The notes under the pieces are model-generated. The model was not told where the DNA came from. It saw nothing but the letters and a program-made list of their open reading frames with translations, and did no database searches. From contig CAJQSP010000021.1 in the NCBI GenBank assembly GCA_905614375.1, positions 1-42,567 of the forward strand: DNA of 42,567 bases. The letters run 5' to 3'. Position numbers and translations under genes: made by a program. Shown here piece by piece: positions 8,005-16,980 of the stretch. Position 1 is the stretch's first letter; every line of letters starts with the position of its first letter. Source of the stretch: an uncultured Dehalococcoidales bacterium (lineage in GTDB: Bacteria > Chloroflexota > Dehalococcoidia > UBA1151 > UBA1328).

Positions 8005-10899
8005 CTAGCCCACTGAATCCATGTCGCCCCAAGTTGGACCGGTTTTTACTTCTACTAGCAGTGGTACTGTCAGATCCATGGCGGCGGGCATCATCGTTGT
8101 GACTATCATCTGCATTTCCATTAGCTCCCCGGGAGCTATCTCGAAGATCAGTTCATCATGAACCTGAATCGACATCTTCGACTGCATCTTCTGACTCTTC
8201 ATCTCGTTTGAAATGTTGACCATTGCCAGCTTGATAACGTCGGCAGCCGTTCCCTGAATCGGCATGTTTACCGACACCCGCTCGGCTGCGGCGCGGTGTC
8301 CCGGATGACCCGCATTGATGTCGGGCAAGTAACGTCGGCGACCTGTGATCGTCTGGGCATATCCGCTATCTCGAGCTGATTGCTTCACCTGCTCAATGTA
8401 ATCACGAATTCCCGGGTACTTGCCGAAGTAGAGGTCGATAAATTCTTGACCCTGCATGCGTGTGAGATCAGTTTGACGCGCCACGCCGACTGGTCCCAGT
8501 CCATAGATCACACCAAAGTTCAAAATCTTTGCGATTCGGCGTTGGTCAGGATTTACGTCTTCAACTCCATACATCGCTTGGGCGGTAGCAGCATGAATAT
8601 CTTCGCCTTTGTGGAACGATTCGAGAAGTCCGGGTTCCTGCGACAGGTGCGCCAGAATCCGAAGTTCGATCTGCGAGTAGTCGGCGGCGAGGTACTGCCA
8701 GCCGTGTGCAGAATCGGCGACAAATGCTTTGCGCACTCGTCGTCCGAGCTCAGTGCGAACCGGAATGTTCTGCACGTTGGGATCAGTGCTCGATAGTCGA
8801 CCCGTCGCCGAACCGACCTGATTGAAGCTGGTGTGAACTCGACCTGTATGCTTATTTACGAGTTCCGGCAGGGCATCAACATATGTCGACTTTAGCTTAC
8901 TGAGTTCGCGGTACTTCAGAACAGCGTCGGCGATTTGGTAGATCCGATCGTCGAGGTCAGCGGTTTCAGAGATCTTTTCGAGGGCATTAGCGTCCATCGA
9001 ATAGCCAGTTTTGGTTTTTCGAGTCTTTGGCGCACCCAGCTCGTCAATCAACAAAGCTGCCACTTGCTGATTCGATGCCAGATTCAGTTCTCGTCCGCCA
9101 ATGACGGCGGTTGCAGCCTGTTTGATCAGTTCGACCTCCACTCCGAGTTGCTCCGACATCTCGGCAAGCGCAGCTTTGTCGATCATCATGCCGTTCCGTT
9201 GCATTTCGATAATCACAGGAAGCAGCGGTAATTCGATTTCTTCGTTCACATAGCGAGCTTCGTGCTCGTCGATTTCTTGTTCGAAAAGCTCGTATAAACG
9301 CCACGTGAAATCGGCGTCGGCTGCGGCGTATGGAGCTGCTAGTTCGATCGGTACCGCTGCCATAGTTATCTGTTTTTTACCGACACCGATTAGGGTCTTG
9401 ATCTCAGTCATTTCGGATTGGAACAATTCAAATGCGAGCGGCTTCAGGCCGATAGCGCGCCGACCGCACAAAGCTGCTGCGATCATCGTGTCGAAAAATA
9501 AATTGTTGAGGGTAATCCCGGCTGTAGCGAGAACCATAATGTCGTAGTTGGCGTTATGGGCGATCTTTTTTATCGAATCATCCTCGAAGAGAGGTCGTAG
9601 CGCTGCGAGTCCTTCAGCAAATGGTACCTGGTCGCCTTTGTTGTGGTTCATAGCTACGTACCAGGCGTGTTCGGACTTGATTGAGAACGACAGTCCGACG
9701 AGATCGGACGTCATTGAGTTGAGGCCAGTAGTTTCGGTGTCGAATGCAAATTCGCCTTTTGCTCGCAGGGCATCGATCATCGTGTTGAGGCCCGCCATGT
9801 TGGTAACTATTTCGTAGTCGCCGAGCGGTTTTGACGGTTCTGGCGTTGCTAACGCTTCGACCGGAGCAGCCTCGCCCATCATGTTGATTTGGCCGTTTTC
9901 TGCGACCGAAGGAGCCTTGTTTGGCTCCCATCCAGGTGCCGTTTCGATATCAGACGCCGTGGTCGCAGGAGTGGAACTTTCGACTCCTGCTTTCGGGAGT
10001 CGATTCGCTACGAGACGCATCTCGTAGCTCATTAGCGTCTTAATAACTGCTTCACGATCGAAGTCGCCGAACTTGGATTTTTTTTCGTCGAATTCGACCG
10101 GTACATCCCGAACGATCGTTGTTAATACGAGCGCAGTAGCGGCTGTTTCGCGATGCTCCTCAAGAAGATTCATGGTGCGTTTTGCACCGCGTAGGCCTTC
10201 GATTTTTTCAACTTCTTCGAGCTGGCTAAATAGGGAAGGGAAGTGACCAAGCTTCGTGAGCACTGCGCGAGCGGATTTCTTGCCGACGCCCGGTACGCCT
10301 GGGATGTTGTCGGATGGATCGCCTTCGAGGGCTTTGATCTCGGCGACATAGTCGGGGCCCAAGCCATCGTACTTATCGGTAACGCCCGCTGGGTCGTACG
10401 TTCGCATATCGCCGAAACCCGTGTACATCAGTAATGAGGTCTTCTCATCGACCAGTTGCAATTGGTCGGCGTCGCCCGTGAGAATCAATGTTTTGACTCC
10501 CTGCTCAGACGCCTGCTTTGATAGCGTTCCGATCAGATCGTCTGCTTCAAATCCGTCGTATTCGTAAACCGGTACGCCCATCGGTTCGAGAATCTCTTTG
10601 AGAATAGGGATTTGCTCATGAAGGGCGGGGTCAACTTCTTGGCGCTGTGCCTTGTACGCCGGGAACATTTCCTTGCGGAACGTCGATGCTTTCGTGTCAA
10701 AAGTCACAGCGATGTGAGTTGGATTATGATCACGAATTACCCTCAGCAACATCGACATGAACCCGCTAGCGCCGGTTGTGTTTTGCCCCGACGCAGTAAT
10801 CAAGTGATCGCGCATGGCGAACCACGCCCGGTACACGATCGCGTGTCCGTCGATTATGAGGAACAGTTTGTCGTCAGATTTAGCCTTAGAAGTGGTCAT
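8005..10899 (-). CDS. polA: DNA polymerase I with intact 5'-3' nuclease and proofreading domains
   Basis: A 964-residue full-length Pol I for repair and Okazaki-fragment processing. Residues about 1-295 form the 5' nuclease, including IIDGHAIVYRAW, GFEADDLIGT and TGDADQLQLV. A Pro/Ala-rich linker spans about 305-357. Residues 360-545 form the 3'-5' exonuclease, with Exo I FDTETTG (Asp387, Glu389), Exo II NANYD and Exo III YAAADADFTW, all carrying the acidic residues, so proofreading looks active. Residues 555-964 form the polymerase, with motif A DYSQIELR (740-747), motif B RRIAKILNFGVIYG and motif C VHDE (913-916). Phe at the NFG position of motif B resembles E. coli Pol I. mutM follows after 21 bases. 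Confidence 0.98.
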   Translation of the reverse strand: MTTSKAKSDDKLFLIIDGHAIVYRAWFAMRDHLITASGQNTTGASGFMSMLLRVIRDHNPTHIAVTFDTKASTFRKEMFPAYKAQRQEVDPALHEQIPILKEILEPMGVPVYEYDGFEADDLIGTLSKQASEQGVKTLILTGDADQLQLVDEKTSLLMYTGFGDMRTYDPAGVTDKYDGLGPDYVAEIKALEGDPSDNIPGVPGVGKKSARAVLTKLGHFPSLFSQLEEVEKIEGLRGAKRTMNLLEEHRETAATALVLTTIVRDVPVEFDEKKSKFGDFDREAVIKTLMSYEMRLVANRLPKAGVESSTPATTASDIETAPGWEPNKAPSVAENGQINMMGEAAPVEALATPEPSKPLGDYEIVTNMAGLNTMIDALRAKGEFAFDTETTGLNSMTSDLVGLSFSIKSEHAWYVAMNHNKGDQVPFAEGLAALRPLFEDDSIKKIAHNANYDIMVLATAGITLNNLFFDTMIAAALCGRRAIGLKPLAFELFQSEMTEIKTLIGVGKKQITMAAVPIELAAPYAAADADFTWRLYELFEQEIDEHEARYVNEEIELPLLPVIIEMQRNGMMIDKAALAEMSEQLGVEVELIKQAATAVIGGRELNLASNQQVAALLIDELGAPKTRKTKTGYSMDANALEKISETADLDDRIYQIADAVLKYRELSKLKSTYVDALPELVNKHTGRVHTSFNQVGSATGRLSSTDPNVQNIPVRTELGRRVRKAFVADSAHGWQYLAADYSQIELRILAHLSQEPGLLESFHKGEDIHAATAQAMYGVEDVNPDQRRIAKILNFGVIYGLGPVGVARQTDLTRMQGQEFIDLYFGKYPGIRDYIEQVKQSARDSGYAQTITGRRRYLPDINAGHPGHRAAAERVSVNMPIQGTAADVIKLAMVNISNEMKSQKMQSKMSIQVHDELIFEIAPGELMEMQMIVTTMMPAAMDLTVPLLVEVKTGPTWGDMDSVG

Positions 10900-11038
10900 G
10901 TGAAGCTGATATTAGCCCAGGAGAATCGATGGAATTGGTAGGTGAGCGGATTATAGCTTCCAGCGCAACATCACAACGCAATCAGCTATGTCTCATCGGT
11001 TCTTGTTTAATCGGATATCGATCGTTCGTCTGATCGAA

Positions 11039-11127
11039 ACGGTTATAGAACCGTATAGTGACATACTTAGCAAGCCAATATATCGTGTAGCTAGGTATTG
11101 ACCATAAAGCGAATTATCCGCTGTTAT
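11039..11127 (+). promoter_or_regulatory. Candidate promoter and operators of the PadR-arsM operon
   Basis: Three elements are visible in the divergent polA/PadR gap. A perfect inverted repeat ACGGTT-N4-AACCGT lies at 11039-11054. A 9-bp inverted repeat with one mismatch, ATACTTAGC (11063-11071) and GCTAGGTAT (11090-11098), follows. A possible promoter is TTGACC (11098-11103), 18-base spacer, TGTTAT (11122-11127). The right arm of the second repeat touches the -35, a natural repressor position. Transcription from this -10 would start only a few bases before the ATG at 11139, that is, nearly leaderless. Confidence 0.4.
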
Positions 11128-11138
11128 TGCGAAGAAAA

Positions 11139-11573
11139 ATGACCACATCAACAAAGCCGACAAATGACCTCGTTAGTATCGACTACTGGCAGTCTCTCAA
11201 TCGAAAAAGCCTATTGAGGTTTTTCATGTTGCAGCAACTGAGCATGGGGCCGATGCACGGATATGAGATTGCCACACGAATCGCACTTTGTTGCGATGCA
11301 CGACCAACTGACGCCATGATCTACCCGATGTTGAAGGAGTTAGAGACTGGTGGTTACGTAGAGCTGGAACTGGCTGTGGTGAACGGCAGGAAGCGGAAGA
11401 ACTATTCGCTATCAATGCTAGGTGTGAAGGCTTACCGAGCTTCGGCTCAGGCATGGTCGAACATACTGCCGCAGCTTGAAACTGCGATGAAGCAGGCAGG
11501 GGTAGAGACGGTCTGCTGCACGATAACGGGTATTGATTCCAGCATTTTTGGAGAACAATTAGATGACAACTAA
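11139..11573 (+). CDS. PadR-family transcriptional regulator with two vicinal Cys pairs
   Basis: A 144-residue winged-helix regulator. Seen: QQLSMGPMHGYEIATRI, DAMIYPMLKELETGGYVE and GRKRKNYSLSMLGVKAYRA, the PadR wHTH and wing. Unusual are Cys51-Cys52 (ALCCDARP), just before the recognition segment, and Cys126-Cys127 (ETVCCTIT) near the C-terminus. Vicinal Cys pairs are typical of As(III)-binding sensors. The ATG at 11139 is preferred over a TTG four codons upstream. Its 3' end overlaps the arsM start by 11 bases, so it very probably controls arsM. Arsenic sensing is inference; known ars repressors are mostly of the ArsR/SmtB fold. Confidence 0.85.
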   Translation: MTTSTKPTNDLVSIDYWQSLNRKSLLRFFMLQQLSMGPMHGYEIATRIALCCDARPTDAMIYPMLKELETGGYVELELAVVNGRKRKNYSLSMLGVKAYRASAQAWSNILPQLETAMKQAGVETVCCTITGIDSSIFGEQLDDN

Positions 11574-12414
11574 CAAACCCTTTGGAACATTGAACCCTAT
11601 CAGCGAAGAAGCTGCATGCTGTGGCGATGATTGCTGTGGAGACGCTGGATCGTCGGAAATTACTCACGAAAAGCTTGAAACTATCACTGCTGCAGTTCAG
11701 CACCAGTACGGATCGCTCGCATCGAACGCCGCAGAGCGTGCAGCCGACAGTACAAGGGTGAAGGCTATTGACAAGTTTTACTCAGAGGATCAGCGAGATT
11801 CGCTGCCGGACGAAGCAGCAGGCGCTTCTGCCGGTTGCGGAAATCCGGTAAGAATCGCGGATGCCCAGCTTGGCGAGACTGTTCTTGATCTAGGTTCAGG
11901 GGGTGGTGTAGATTGCTTCCTCGCCGCCAACGAAGTCGGTCCAGATGGCTATGTGATTGGTATCGATGTGACACCACGGATGTTGGAGCTTGCTCAGAAG
12001 AACGCTGAGAATCTTGGCACCGAGAACGTCGTGTTCAAGCTAGGGCATATCGAATCGATCCCGCAGGCCGACAACACTGTCGATCTCGTTATTTCCAACT
12101 GTGTGATCGCACTGTCTGAGCAAAAAGACCGTGTGTTCTCGGAGATTTACCGAATTCTGAAGCCTGGTGGTCGCTTTGTTATTTCCGACATGGTTACTTC
12201 TGAGGCATTGCCTGATGATGTGCAGAAGTCGGCTGTAGAATGGGTCGCTTGTGTTGGCGGTGCAGCGGTAATTAGTGAGTATCTGGAACTTGTGGAGTCA
12301 TCAGGTTTTTCAGCGATTGAGATTGTTAAAGAAGAGCGAAGTTGCCCCGACTCCATCGGTTGGGAACAGAGTTTGATCAATTTGACTTTGCGGGCGTCCA
12401 AGCCGAATTCGTAG
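11563..12414 (+). CDS. arsM: Arsenite S-adenosylmethionine methyltransferase
   Basis: Predicted to methylate As(III) using SAM. 283 residues. Seen: SAM motif [13 protein letters not shown] (107-118), [10 protein letters not shown], and the three cysteines characteristic of ArsM: Cys92 (SAGCGNP), Cys180 (VISNCVI) and Cys230 (WVACVGG). An N-terminal extension carries a second Cys cluster, CCGDDCCGD (19-27), with two further vicinal pairs. A Shine-Dalgarno-like GGAGA sits 8 bases before the ATG. It overlaps the upstream PadR gene by 11 bases, showing translational coupling. No arsenite pump or arsenate reductase is visible nearby. Confidence 0.92.
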   Translation: MTTNKPFGTLNPISEEAACCGDDCCGDAGSSEITHEKLETITAAVQHQYGSLASNAAERAADSTRVKAIDKFYSEDQRDSLPDEAAGASAGCGNPVRIADAQLGETVLDLGSGGGVDCFLAANEVGPDGYVIGIDVTPRMLELAQKNAENLGTENVVFKLGHIESIPQADNTVDLVISNCVIALSEQKDRVFSEIYRILKPGGRFVISDMVTSEALPDDVQKSAVEWVACVGGAAVISEYLELVESSGFSAIEIVKEERSCPDSIGWEQSLINLTLRASKPNS

Positions 12415-12821
12415 TTCGGATAGCGCATTCAAGTAGGATTGGTGATAATTGTTTCCGCAAAGCTGGAGATGAGCCGTTGGCTGAAGCCCGTAAGTTCGTT
12501 TTTTTATCGCCCGATTACAGTAGTTAGATTACCGATAACAGGTTCTGCGGATCGAGTTGCTGTGATTTAGAAGCAGTGATGCTTTCTGGCAATACGAAGG
12601 ACATCACTAACGCTGTGAAGCAATGCTAAAGCGTAGTCGCCGAGCGACCTGGCAAGTGTGGACTTGAGGCTTCGTACGACAAAGCGTCGGAGAAGTTCCA
12701 TATCGATTATCCACGCTCGACAATTCCCGAATAAAGGGCCGGTGCTTCGACTAACGGGTGCTCAAGCACACCAGACGTTAGCCGCACGCTCGACGATGCA
12801 TGACTACACTTGTCACTAGCA
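12415..12821. other. Gene-free region between arsM and APH-fold kinase
   Basis: About 400 bases without a recognisable gene. A hairpin lies at 12751-12781: outer arms CTAACG and CGTTAG, inner arms GTGCT (12758-12762) and AGCAC (12765-12769). It ends about 40 bases before the next gene and could be a leader structure or operator. No T-run follows it, so it is not an obvious terminator. Confidence 0.3.
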
Positions 12822-13775
12822 ATGCTTATTAACCCCTGGGTTCGAAATTACGAGAAAGACGACCACGCGGCACTGGGTCGCGTTCGTGAATGGGCTGTGA
12901 ACAAGCTTGGCAGCAACGTCGACTACGGATTTGGGTACGGCACATGGGTGTTCATCGGTAACGAAACCGTCATTAAGATCGACCCCGAAGTTGGACGCAG
13001 TGAGCGTTTTAGCCACGAGCTCGCTGCGACTCAGATGGAGATACCGGGAGTCGCTACTCCTCATGTGCTTGAAACGGGTGCGTTAGAGGGCAGGGCCTGG
13101 GTGATTCTGAATCGACTCGAAGGTTCGAGTGGTTACAACGTTTGGCCGGGATTGGATCAGGAAGCTCGAAGAAATTTGACCGGTCAACTGGTGACTGCTT
13201 TGGGCCATATTCAACAGTTTCAGCCAGACGAAGGTATGTTGCATGCTGAAACTCAGGACTGGGCGGCGCACATAAGGAAGTCTTTCAATCGGGCGCTTCG
13301 TGCAGTCGATAACGTAGTGCCGGGCCGAGTGCTTACAACTTCGCAGGCTGCATTTGCGCAGTGGGCAGAAGCACTGACCGATCGACCTCGGGTGCTGTGT
13401 CACGGTGATCTGTGGTTTGGCAACATTTTGGTCGGCAGCAACGGTAGTCTGTCGGGAATTCTCGATTTCGATCGAATGGCATTGGCACCTGCCGACTACG
13501 AACTCGATATGTTGCTTCGGTTCTGGCGATACCCGTGGAATTTTGTTCCCGAGCAGCTAGAAGAGACCTACGGCGATCCGCTCGATATCGAGCTAATGAA
13601 GCCGTTCGCGGAACTATGTCAGGGCAATTTGAGCGATGACGCACTATCGGCTCGACTCAGCGCGTTGGAGTTGATCTACCGCTTGAATCTCGTAAATCGC
13701 TTCGGGTGGAACGACGAATCGGCCGAGATGTTCGAGACGGTTCTAGGTGGCGATTGGGCTGAGGGTTTGGTTTAG
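12822..13775 (+). CDS. Aminoglycoside phosphotransferase (APH)-fold kinase
   Basis: About 317 residues with the APH/choline-kinase fold. Seen: a nucleotide-binding N-lobe with GYGTWVFIGNETVIKIDP (the ATP-binding Lys in VIKID), hinge-region WVILNRLEG, the catalytic loop LCHGDLWFGNIL (HxDxxxxN) and the metal-binding ILDFDRMAL. The family phosphorylates many small molecules, and aminoglycoside resistance should not be assumed. I favour ATG at 12822; a TTG at 12810 adds four residues. Neither has a clear Shine-Dalgarno. It is probably transcribed alone, since a noncoding repeat-like stretch follows. Confidence 0.85.
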   Translation: MLINPWVRNYEKDDHAALGRVREWAVNKLGSNVDYGFGYGTWVFIGNETVIKIDPEVGRSERFSHELAATQMEIPGVATPHVLETGALEGRAWVILNRLEGSSGYNVWPGLDQEARRNLTGQLVTALGHIQQFQPDEGMLHAETQDWAAHIRKSFNRALRAVDNVVPGRVLTTSQAAFAQWAEALTDRPRVLCHGDLWFGNILVGSNGSLSGILDFDRMALAPADYELDMLLRFWRYPWNFVPEQLEETYGDPLDIELMKPFAELCQGNLSDDALSARLSALELIYRLNLVNRFGWNDESAEMFETVLGGDWAEGLV

Positions 13776-14067
13776 GACGTTTGCCGAGGGTTCTCACTTT
13801 TAGTTCTTTCTCCACGCGGGAGAAGGCTAGGTTGAGGGGGCATGTAAATCGTTTGTTGGCATCGATATGCGATCCAGGCATCCCAGCCCCGGCGTTCCTC
13901 CTCCCAGACGGAGATGACCTTACGGCTGCCACACACGAGTTCTCGTCAAACATTCCAATCTCTGAAAACGTGCCACCGGCACCTTTCTCTCTAGACAAAC
14001 TGCAAAAACCGAACCATAGTGTGTTGAACAAGTAAGCCAGTTCTGACAATCAGCAGGAGATGTTGTG
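13776..14067. repeat. Noncoding, repeat-like intergenic stretch
   Basis: Contains short palindromes TTCTCC-ACGCG-GGAGAA (13808-13824) and GTGCC-ACC-GGCAC (13970-13982), plus a CCAGGCATCCCAGC...CTCCCAGACGGAGATGAC stretch. This is the kind of sequence found in dispersed intergenic repeats rather than genes. An 84-codon open frame here has no recognisable protein features. The second hairpin is followed by CTTTCTC and might act as a weak terminator for the upstream kinase. Confidence 0.35.
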
Positions 14068-15219
14068 ATGAAAGCCGTTGTATACAAAGAGCCGTTCAAG
14101 GTTGCTGTGGAGACGGTTCCAGATCCGCAGATCCTTCACCCCAACGACGCAATCGTGCAAATCACGTCATCCTGCATTTGCGGATCCGATTTGCACATGT
14201 ACGAAGGTCGTACGGCGGCACAGCCCGGGATCGTGTTTGGTCACGAGAACATGGGCGTGATCGTAGAAGTTGGACCAGCTGTTAAAACTCGCAAGGTCGG
14301 CGACCGAGTGGTGATGCCGTTCAATGTAGCGTGCGGATTCTGCAAGAACTGTCTCGGCGGATACACCGGATACTGCACGACAGTGAATCCCGGGTTCGCC
14401 GGTGGTGCCTACGGATACGTTTCGATGGGACCGTGGGTCGGAGGTCAGGCCGAACTAATGCAGGTTCCATTTGCCGATTTCAATTGTCTTGTGCTGCCTG
14501 AGGGCACCGACCATGAAGCCGATTTCGCGTTGCTCGCTGATATCTTCCCGACCGGTTATCACGGCACGGAACTTGCAGGGGTGAAACCGGGCGAAAGTGT
14601 TGCGGTGTTCGGGTGTGGTCCGGTCGGACTCATGGCTTCATATAGCGCTATTTTACGAGGCGCATCGCAGGTATTCGCGGTCGACCACGTTCAAGAACGA
14701 CTCGACAAGGCTGCTGAAATCGGTGCGATTCCGATCAACTACGACGTGGCAAATCCGGTCGAGCAGATCAAGGTGCACTTGGGTGGAGAGGGCGTCGACA
14801 AGGGAATCGACGCCGTGGGTTATCAGGCAACAGCGGCCGGTTCGTCAGCCGTTGGGGGAGAGCAGGACGAAGTACCGAACATCGTTCTCAATCAGCTAAT
14901 CGACGTGGTTGCTCCGACCGGTGCGTTAGGAATTCCTGGTTTGTACGTACCTTCCGACCCTGGAGGAGTAGATGAGCGCTCTAAGAAGGGTGTACTGTCG
15001 ATCAACTTTGGGCAGCTTTTCGAGAAAGGTATTCGTCTGGGTACTGGACAATGCAACGTAAAGCAATACAACGCCAACTTGCGAGATCTGATCATCTCTG
15101 GCAAGGCGCTACCGAGCTTCGTCGTATCGCACGAAGTGTCGCTAGACGAAGCGCCTGATGCCTACAAAAAATTCGACCAGCGAGTAGACGGCTACACAAA
15201 GGTGATTTTGCATCCGTAA
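14068..15219 (+). CDS. Zinc-dependent alcohol dehydrogenase, formaldehyde-dehydrogenase-like
   Basis: A 383-residue medium-chain dehydrogenase. Seen: the catalytic-zinc region SCICGSDLH and GHENMG, four structural-zinc Cys in CGFCKNCLGGYTGYC, a Rossmann motif VFGCGPVGLMA, and the long insertion DAVGYQATAAGSSAVGG typical of the glutathione-independent formaldehyde dehydrogenase subgroup. Oxidises an alcohol or aldehyde with NAD(P); the true substrate is unproven. ATG at 14068 is chosen over GTG at 14065 because AGGAG (14055-14059) is 8 bases upstream and MKAVVY is the family N-terminus. A broken NHL-repeat gene follows after 40 bases. Confidence 0.9.
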   Translation: MKAVVYKEPFKVAVETVPDPQILHPNDAIVQITSSCICGSDLHMYEGRTAAQPGIVFGHENMGVIVEVGPAVKTRKVGDRVVMPFNVACGFCKNCLGGYTGYCTTVNPGFAGGAYGYVSMGPWVGGQAELMQVPFADFNCLVLPEGTDHEADFALLADIFPTGYHGTELAGVKPGESVAVFGCGPVGLMASYSAILRGASQVFAVDHVQERLDKAAEIGAIPINYDVANPVEQIKVHLGGEGVDKGIDAVGYQATAAGSSAVGGEQDEVPNIVLNQLIDVVAPTGALGIPGLYVPSDPGGVDERSKKGVLSINFGQLFEKGIRLGTGQCNVKQYNANLRDLIISGKALPSFVVSHEVSLDEAPDAYKKFDQRVDGYTKVILHP

Positions 15220-15259
15220 TCAAGTGAGCGTTTGCGCTTAGTAAAAAGGAATTGCCGAT

Positions 15260-16194
15260 ATGGCACGACAATGGGGTGCTGGTGATTATCGATACGAGCT
15301 GGTTGAGAACTGGCCACAGGTGGCCGTCAATCGAGTGGCCGCCGACGTGGCGGGTGATTCTAATGGGCGTATTTATACGGTCGTTCGCGATCCTAAGGCC
15401 AATGGAACGTTCAACAACATCACTCCGGCAACAGGTCACATGCTTGTGTTCGATTGAGGCGGGGCGTTGCTCGATACCCGACTCACTGACGAGTTTTCTT
15501 CGCCACACGGTCTGTGGATCAATAGCGACGACGAGATTTTTCACCCGATTGTGGTTCCCACCCGGTTACTAAGTACTCACCAACCGGTGAAGTGTTGATG
15601 ACTATTGGCGCTAAGGGAGAACGTGGCGCACCGGGCGAGCCGTTCAACATGTGCACGCGTGCAACGCAATCACTCTCTGGCGATATTTTCGTTTCTGACG
15701 GTTACGGTCAAAATAGAGTGCATCGTTATAGCTCTGACGGGGAATACATTCTGTCGTTCGGATCGGGTGATCCGGTGTTTCTCCAAGGGTGGCTCGGTGA
15801 GGAAGTTACTGGCACGCCTGCGACCGGACCCGGTGAATTCAACCTGCCGCATCACGTTTTGGTTGACGATGACGACAATGTATATGTGATGGATCGAGCG
15901 AACAATCGGTGTCAGATATTCGATCTGGAAGGAAACTATTTGCGTGAGTGGTCGGACGTGACCGGGGCGAACGATGCGGTTATCGACGGCCACGGAGTGA
16001 TGCACATCGTTGGTCACGCCGGTGTTGAGTTACGTTCGTTGGACGGCACACTGCTGGTTCGCTGGGGTGAGAAGGGCGAGGGCGCTGGTCACTTCACGCA
16101 CTCACCACACGGCGTGTATATCGATAGTGAAGAGTCGATATACATCGCTGAAGTTGGTGGAAACAATCGATTGCAGAAGTTCGCTCGGGTTTAG
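15260..16194 (+). pseudogene. NHL-repeat beta-propeller protein, broken by a stop and a frameshift
   Basis: The reading starts MARQWGAGDYRYELVENWPQ and runs to TGA at 15455-15457, where homologues are expected to carry Arg (CGA to TGA would explain it). It continues in frame with GALLDTRLTDEFSSPHGLWI. Near 15540-15548 one base appears lost, because DCGSH...VTKYSPTGEVLMTIG continues in another frame to TAG at 16194. NHL-type blades are clear: SLSGDIFVSDGYGQNRVHRY, DDDDNVYVMDRANNRCQIFD, and DSEESIYIAEVGGNNRLQKF. The intact protein would be about 310 residues, a six-bladed propeller akin to those annotated peptidylglycine-lyase-like. Either a recent pseudogene or two assembly errors. Confidence 0.85.
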
Positions 16195-16337
16195 TCCAGG
16201 CGGTCAAACAACGCAGCCCTGACTCGCTTGGTTCGTTTGAGCGAATGTGAGCGAGCACAGGGCTGAGTGGTTGATTCTTTTGTTAGTGCCGGGCGTGCAT
16301 TTGCACTTGGGCACCACGGGAGGTCAGCGAACCAGAA

Positions 16338-16931
16338 CTAGTCGGCGGCGTTTGCTGTTGGGCGGGCATCGAGGAGGTCGATACCACCTCGAACCTGACC
16401 AAGGGTGTCGGCGATTCGTTCTTCGAGCGTGAACAAAACCTCTCGAGCATAGTTGTCTGCGCCCTTGCGACGTGAGTCAGCTGAAGTTTCAGCCTCGTTC
16501 AAGATACCGTTTACACGGCTTTCAGCATCATCGATCAAGTTACCAGCGCGCTTCTGTGCGTCTACTTCGATCTCGGTTGCCTGTTCGTTAGCCATTCGGG
16601 TGATCTCAGTGTTCTGGATCATCTTTCGGGCTTCTTCTTGCGAAGTCGTAAGCAGCGTGTTCGACTGCTCTTCAGCCAGCTGACGAATCGTTGTTGCTTC
16701 GTCATCGGCGTAGGCGCGAATTCGGCGGGCTTCTAATTCAGCCTGCTTGATGATCGCGTCTTTCTGGCGAACTACACCCTCGGCTTCGTTCAACTGTTCT
16801 GGCATTTCACCCTTCATCTCATCGATGACTGCTGTGATTTTGTCCAGGTTTACGAGCGTTCGAGCTGTTCCGGGTACTCGACCTTTGACGATCATCGCCT
16901 CAAGGTCTTCGAGCTGTGACATAAGTGTCAT
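16338..16931 (-). CDS. Coiled-coil protein, DivIVA/ATP-synthase-B-like
   Basis: 197 residues, strongly charged, Ala/Glu/Gln-rich and predicted mostly helical; heptad-like spacing runs from about residue 40 to 185, with repeated EA-RR and QEEARKMIQ segments. No signal peptide or membrane span. GGAGG lies 6 bases before the ATG, a good ribosome site. It is immediately downstream of rsmD-coaD on the same strand. In Actinobacteria a DivIVA-like septation protein (SepIVA type) occurs in comparable company, so a scaffold role in envelope growth or division is plausible but unproven. Confidence 0.7.
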   Translation of the reverse strand: MTLMSQLEDLEAMIVKGRVPGTARTLVNLDKITAVIDEMKGEMPEQLNEAEGVVRQKDAIIKQAELEARRIRAYADDEATTIRQLAEEQSNTLLTTSQEEARKMIQNTEITRMANEQATEIEVDAQKRAGNLIDDAESRVNGILNEAETSADSRRKGADNYAREVLFTLEERIADTLGQVRGGIDLLDARPTANAAD

Positions 16932-16980
16932 TTTCTGCCTCCATACGTGTCGACTGACGCGTATTGTTAACTATTACTTG

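Noticed and set aside
12415..12809. Remnant of a further arsenic-resistance gene after arsM
   Set aside because: Short protein-like stretches occur, but none matches a pump, reductase or other ars family that I recognise.
12822..13775. Aminoglycoside resistance gene
   Set aside because: Only the general APH-fold catalytic motifs are seen; the family acts on many substrates and no resistance-type subgroup feature is recognisable.
13808..13824. TTCTCC/GGAGAA hairpin as the kinase terminator
   Set aside because: No T tract follows; it looks like part of a repeat-like intergenic segment.
13781..14035. 84-codon open frame between the kinase and dehydrogenase genes
   Set aside because: No protein-like features; overlaps palindromic repeat-like sequence; no ribosome site.
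15455..15457. In-frame TGA in the NHL gene as a second selenocysteine codon
   Set aside because: The expected residue here is Arg or similar, not Cys; no SECIS-like hairpin follows; and a frameshift lies about 90 bases downstream. Decay or error is the better explanation.
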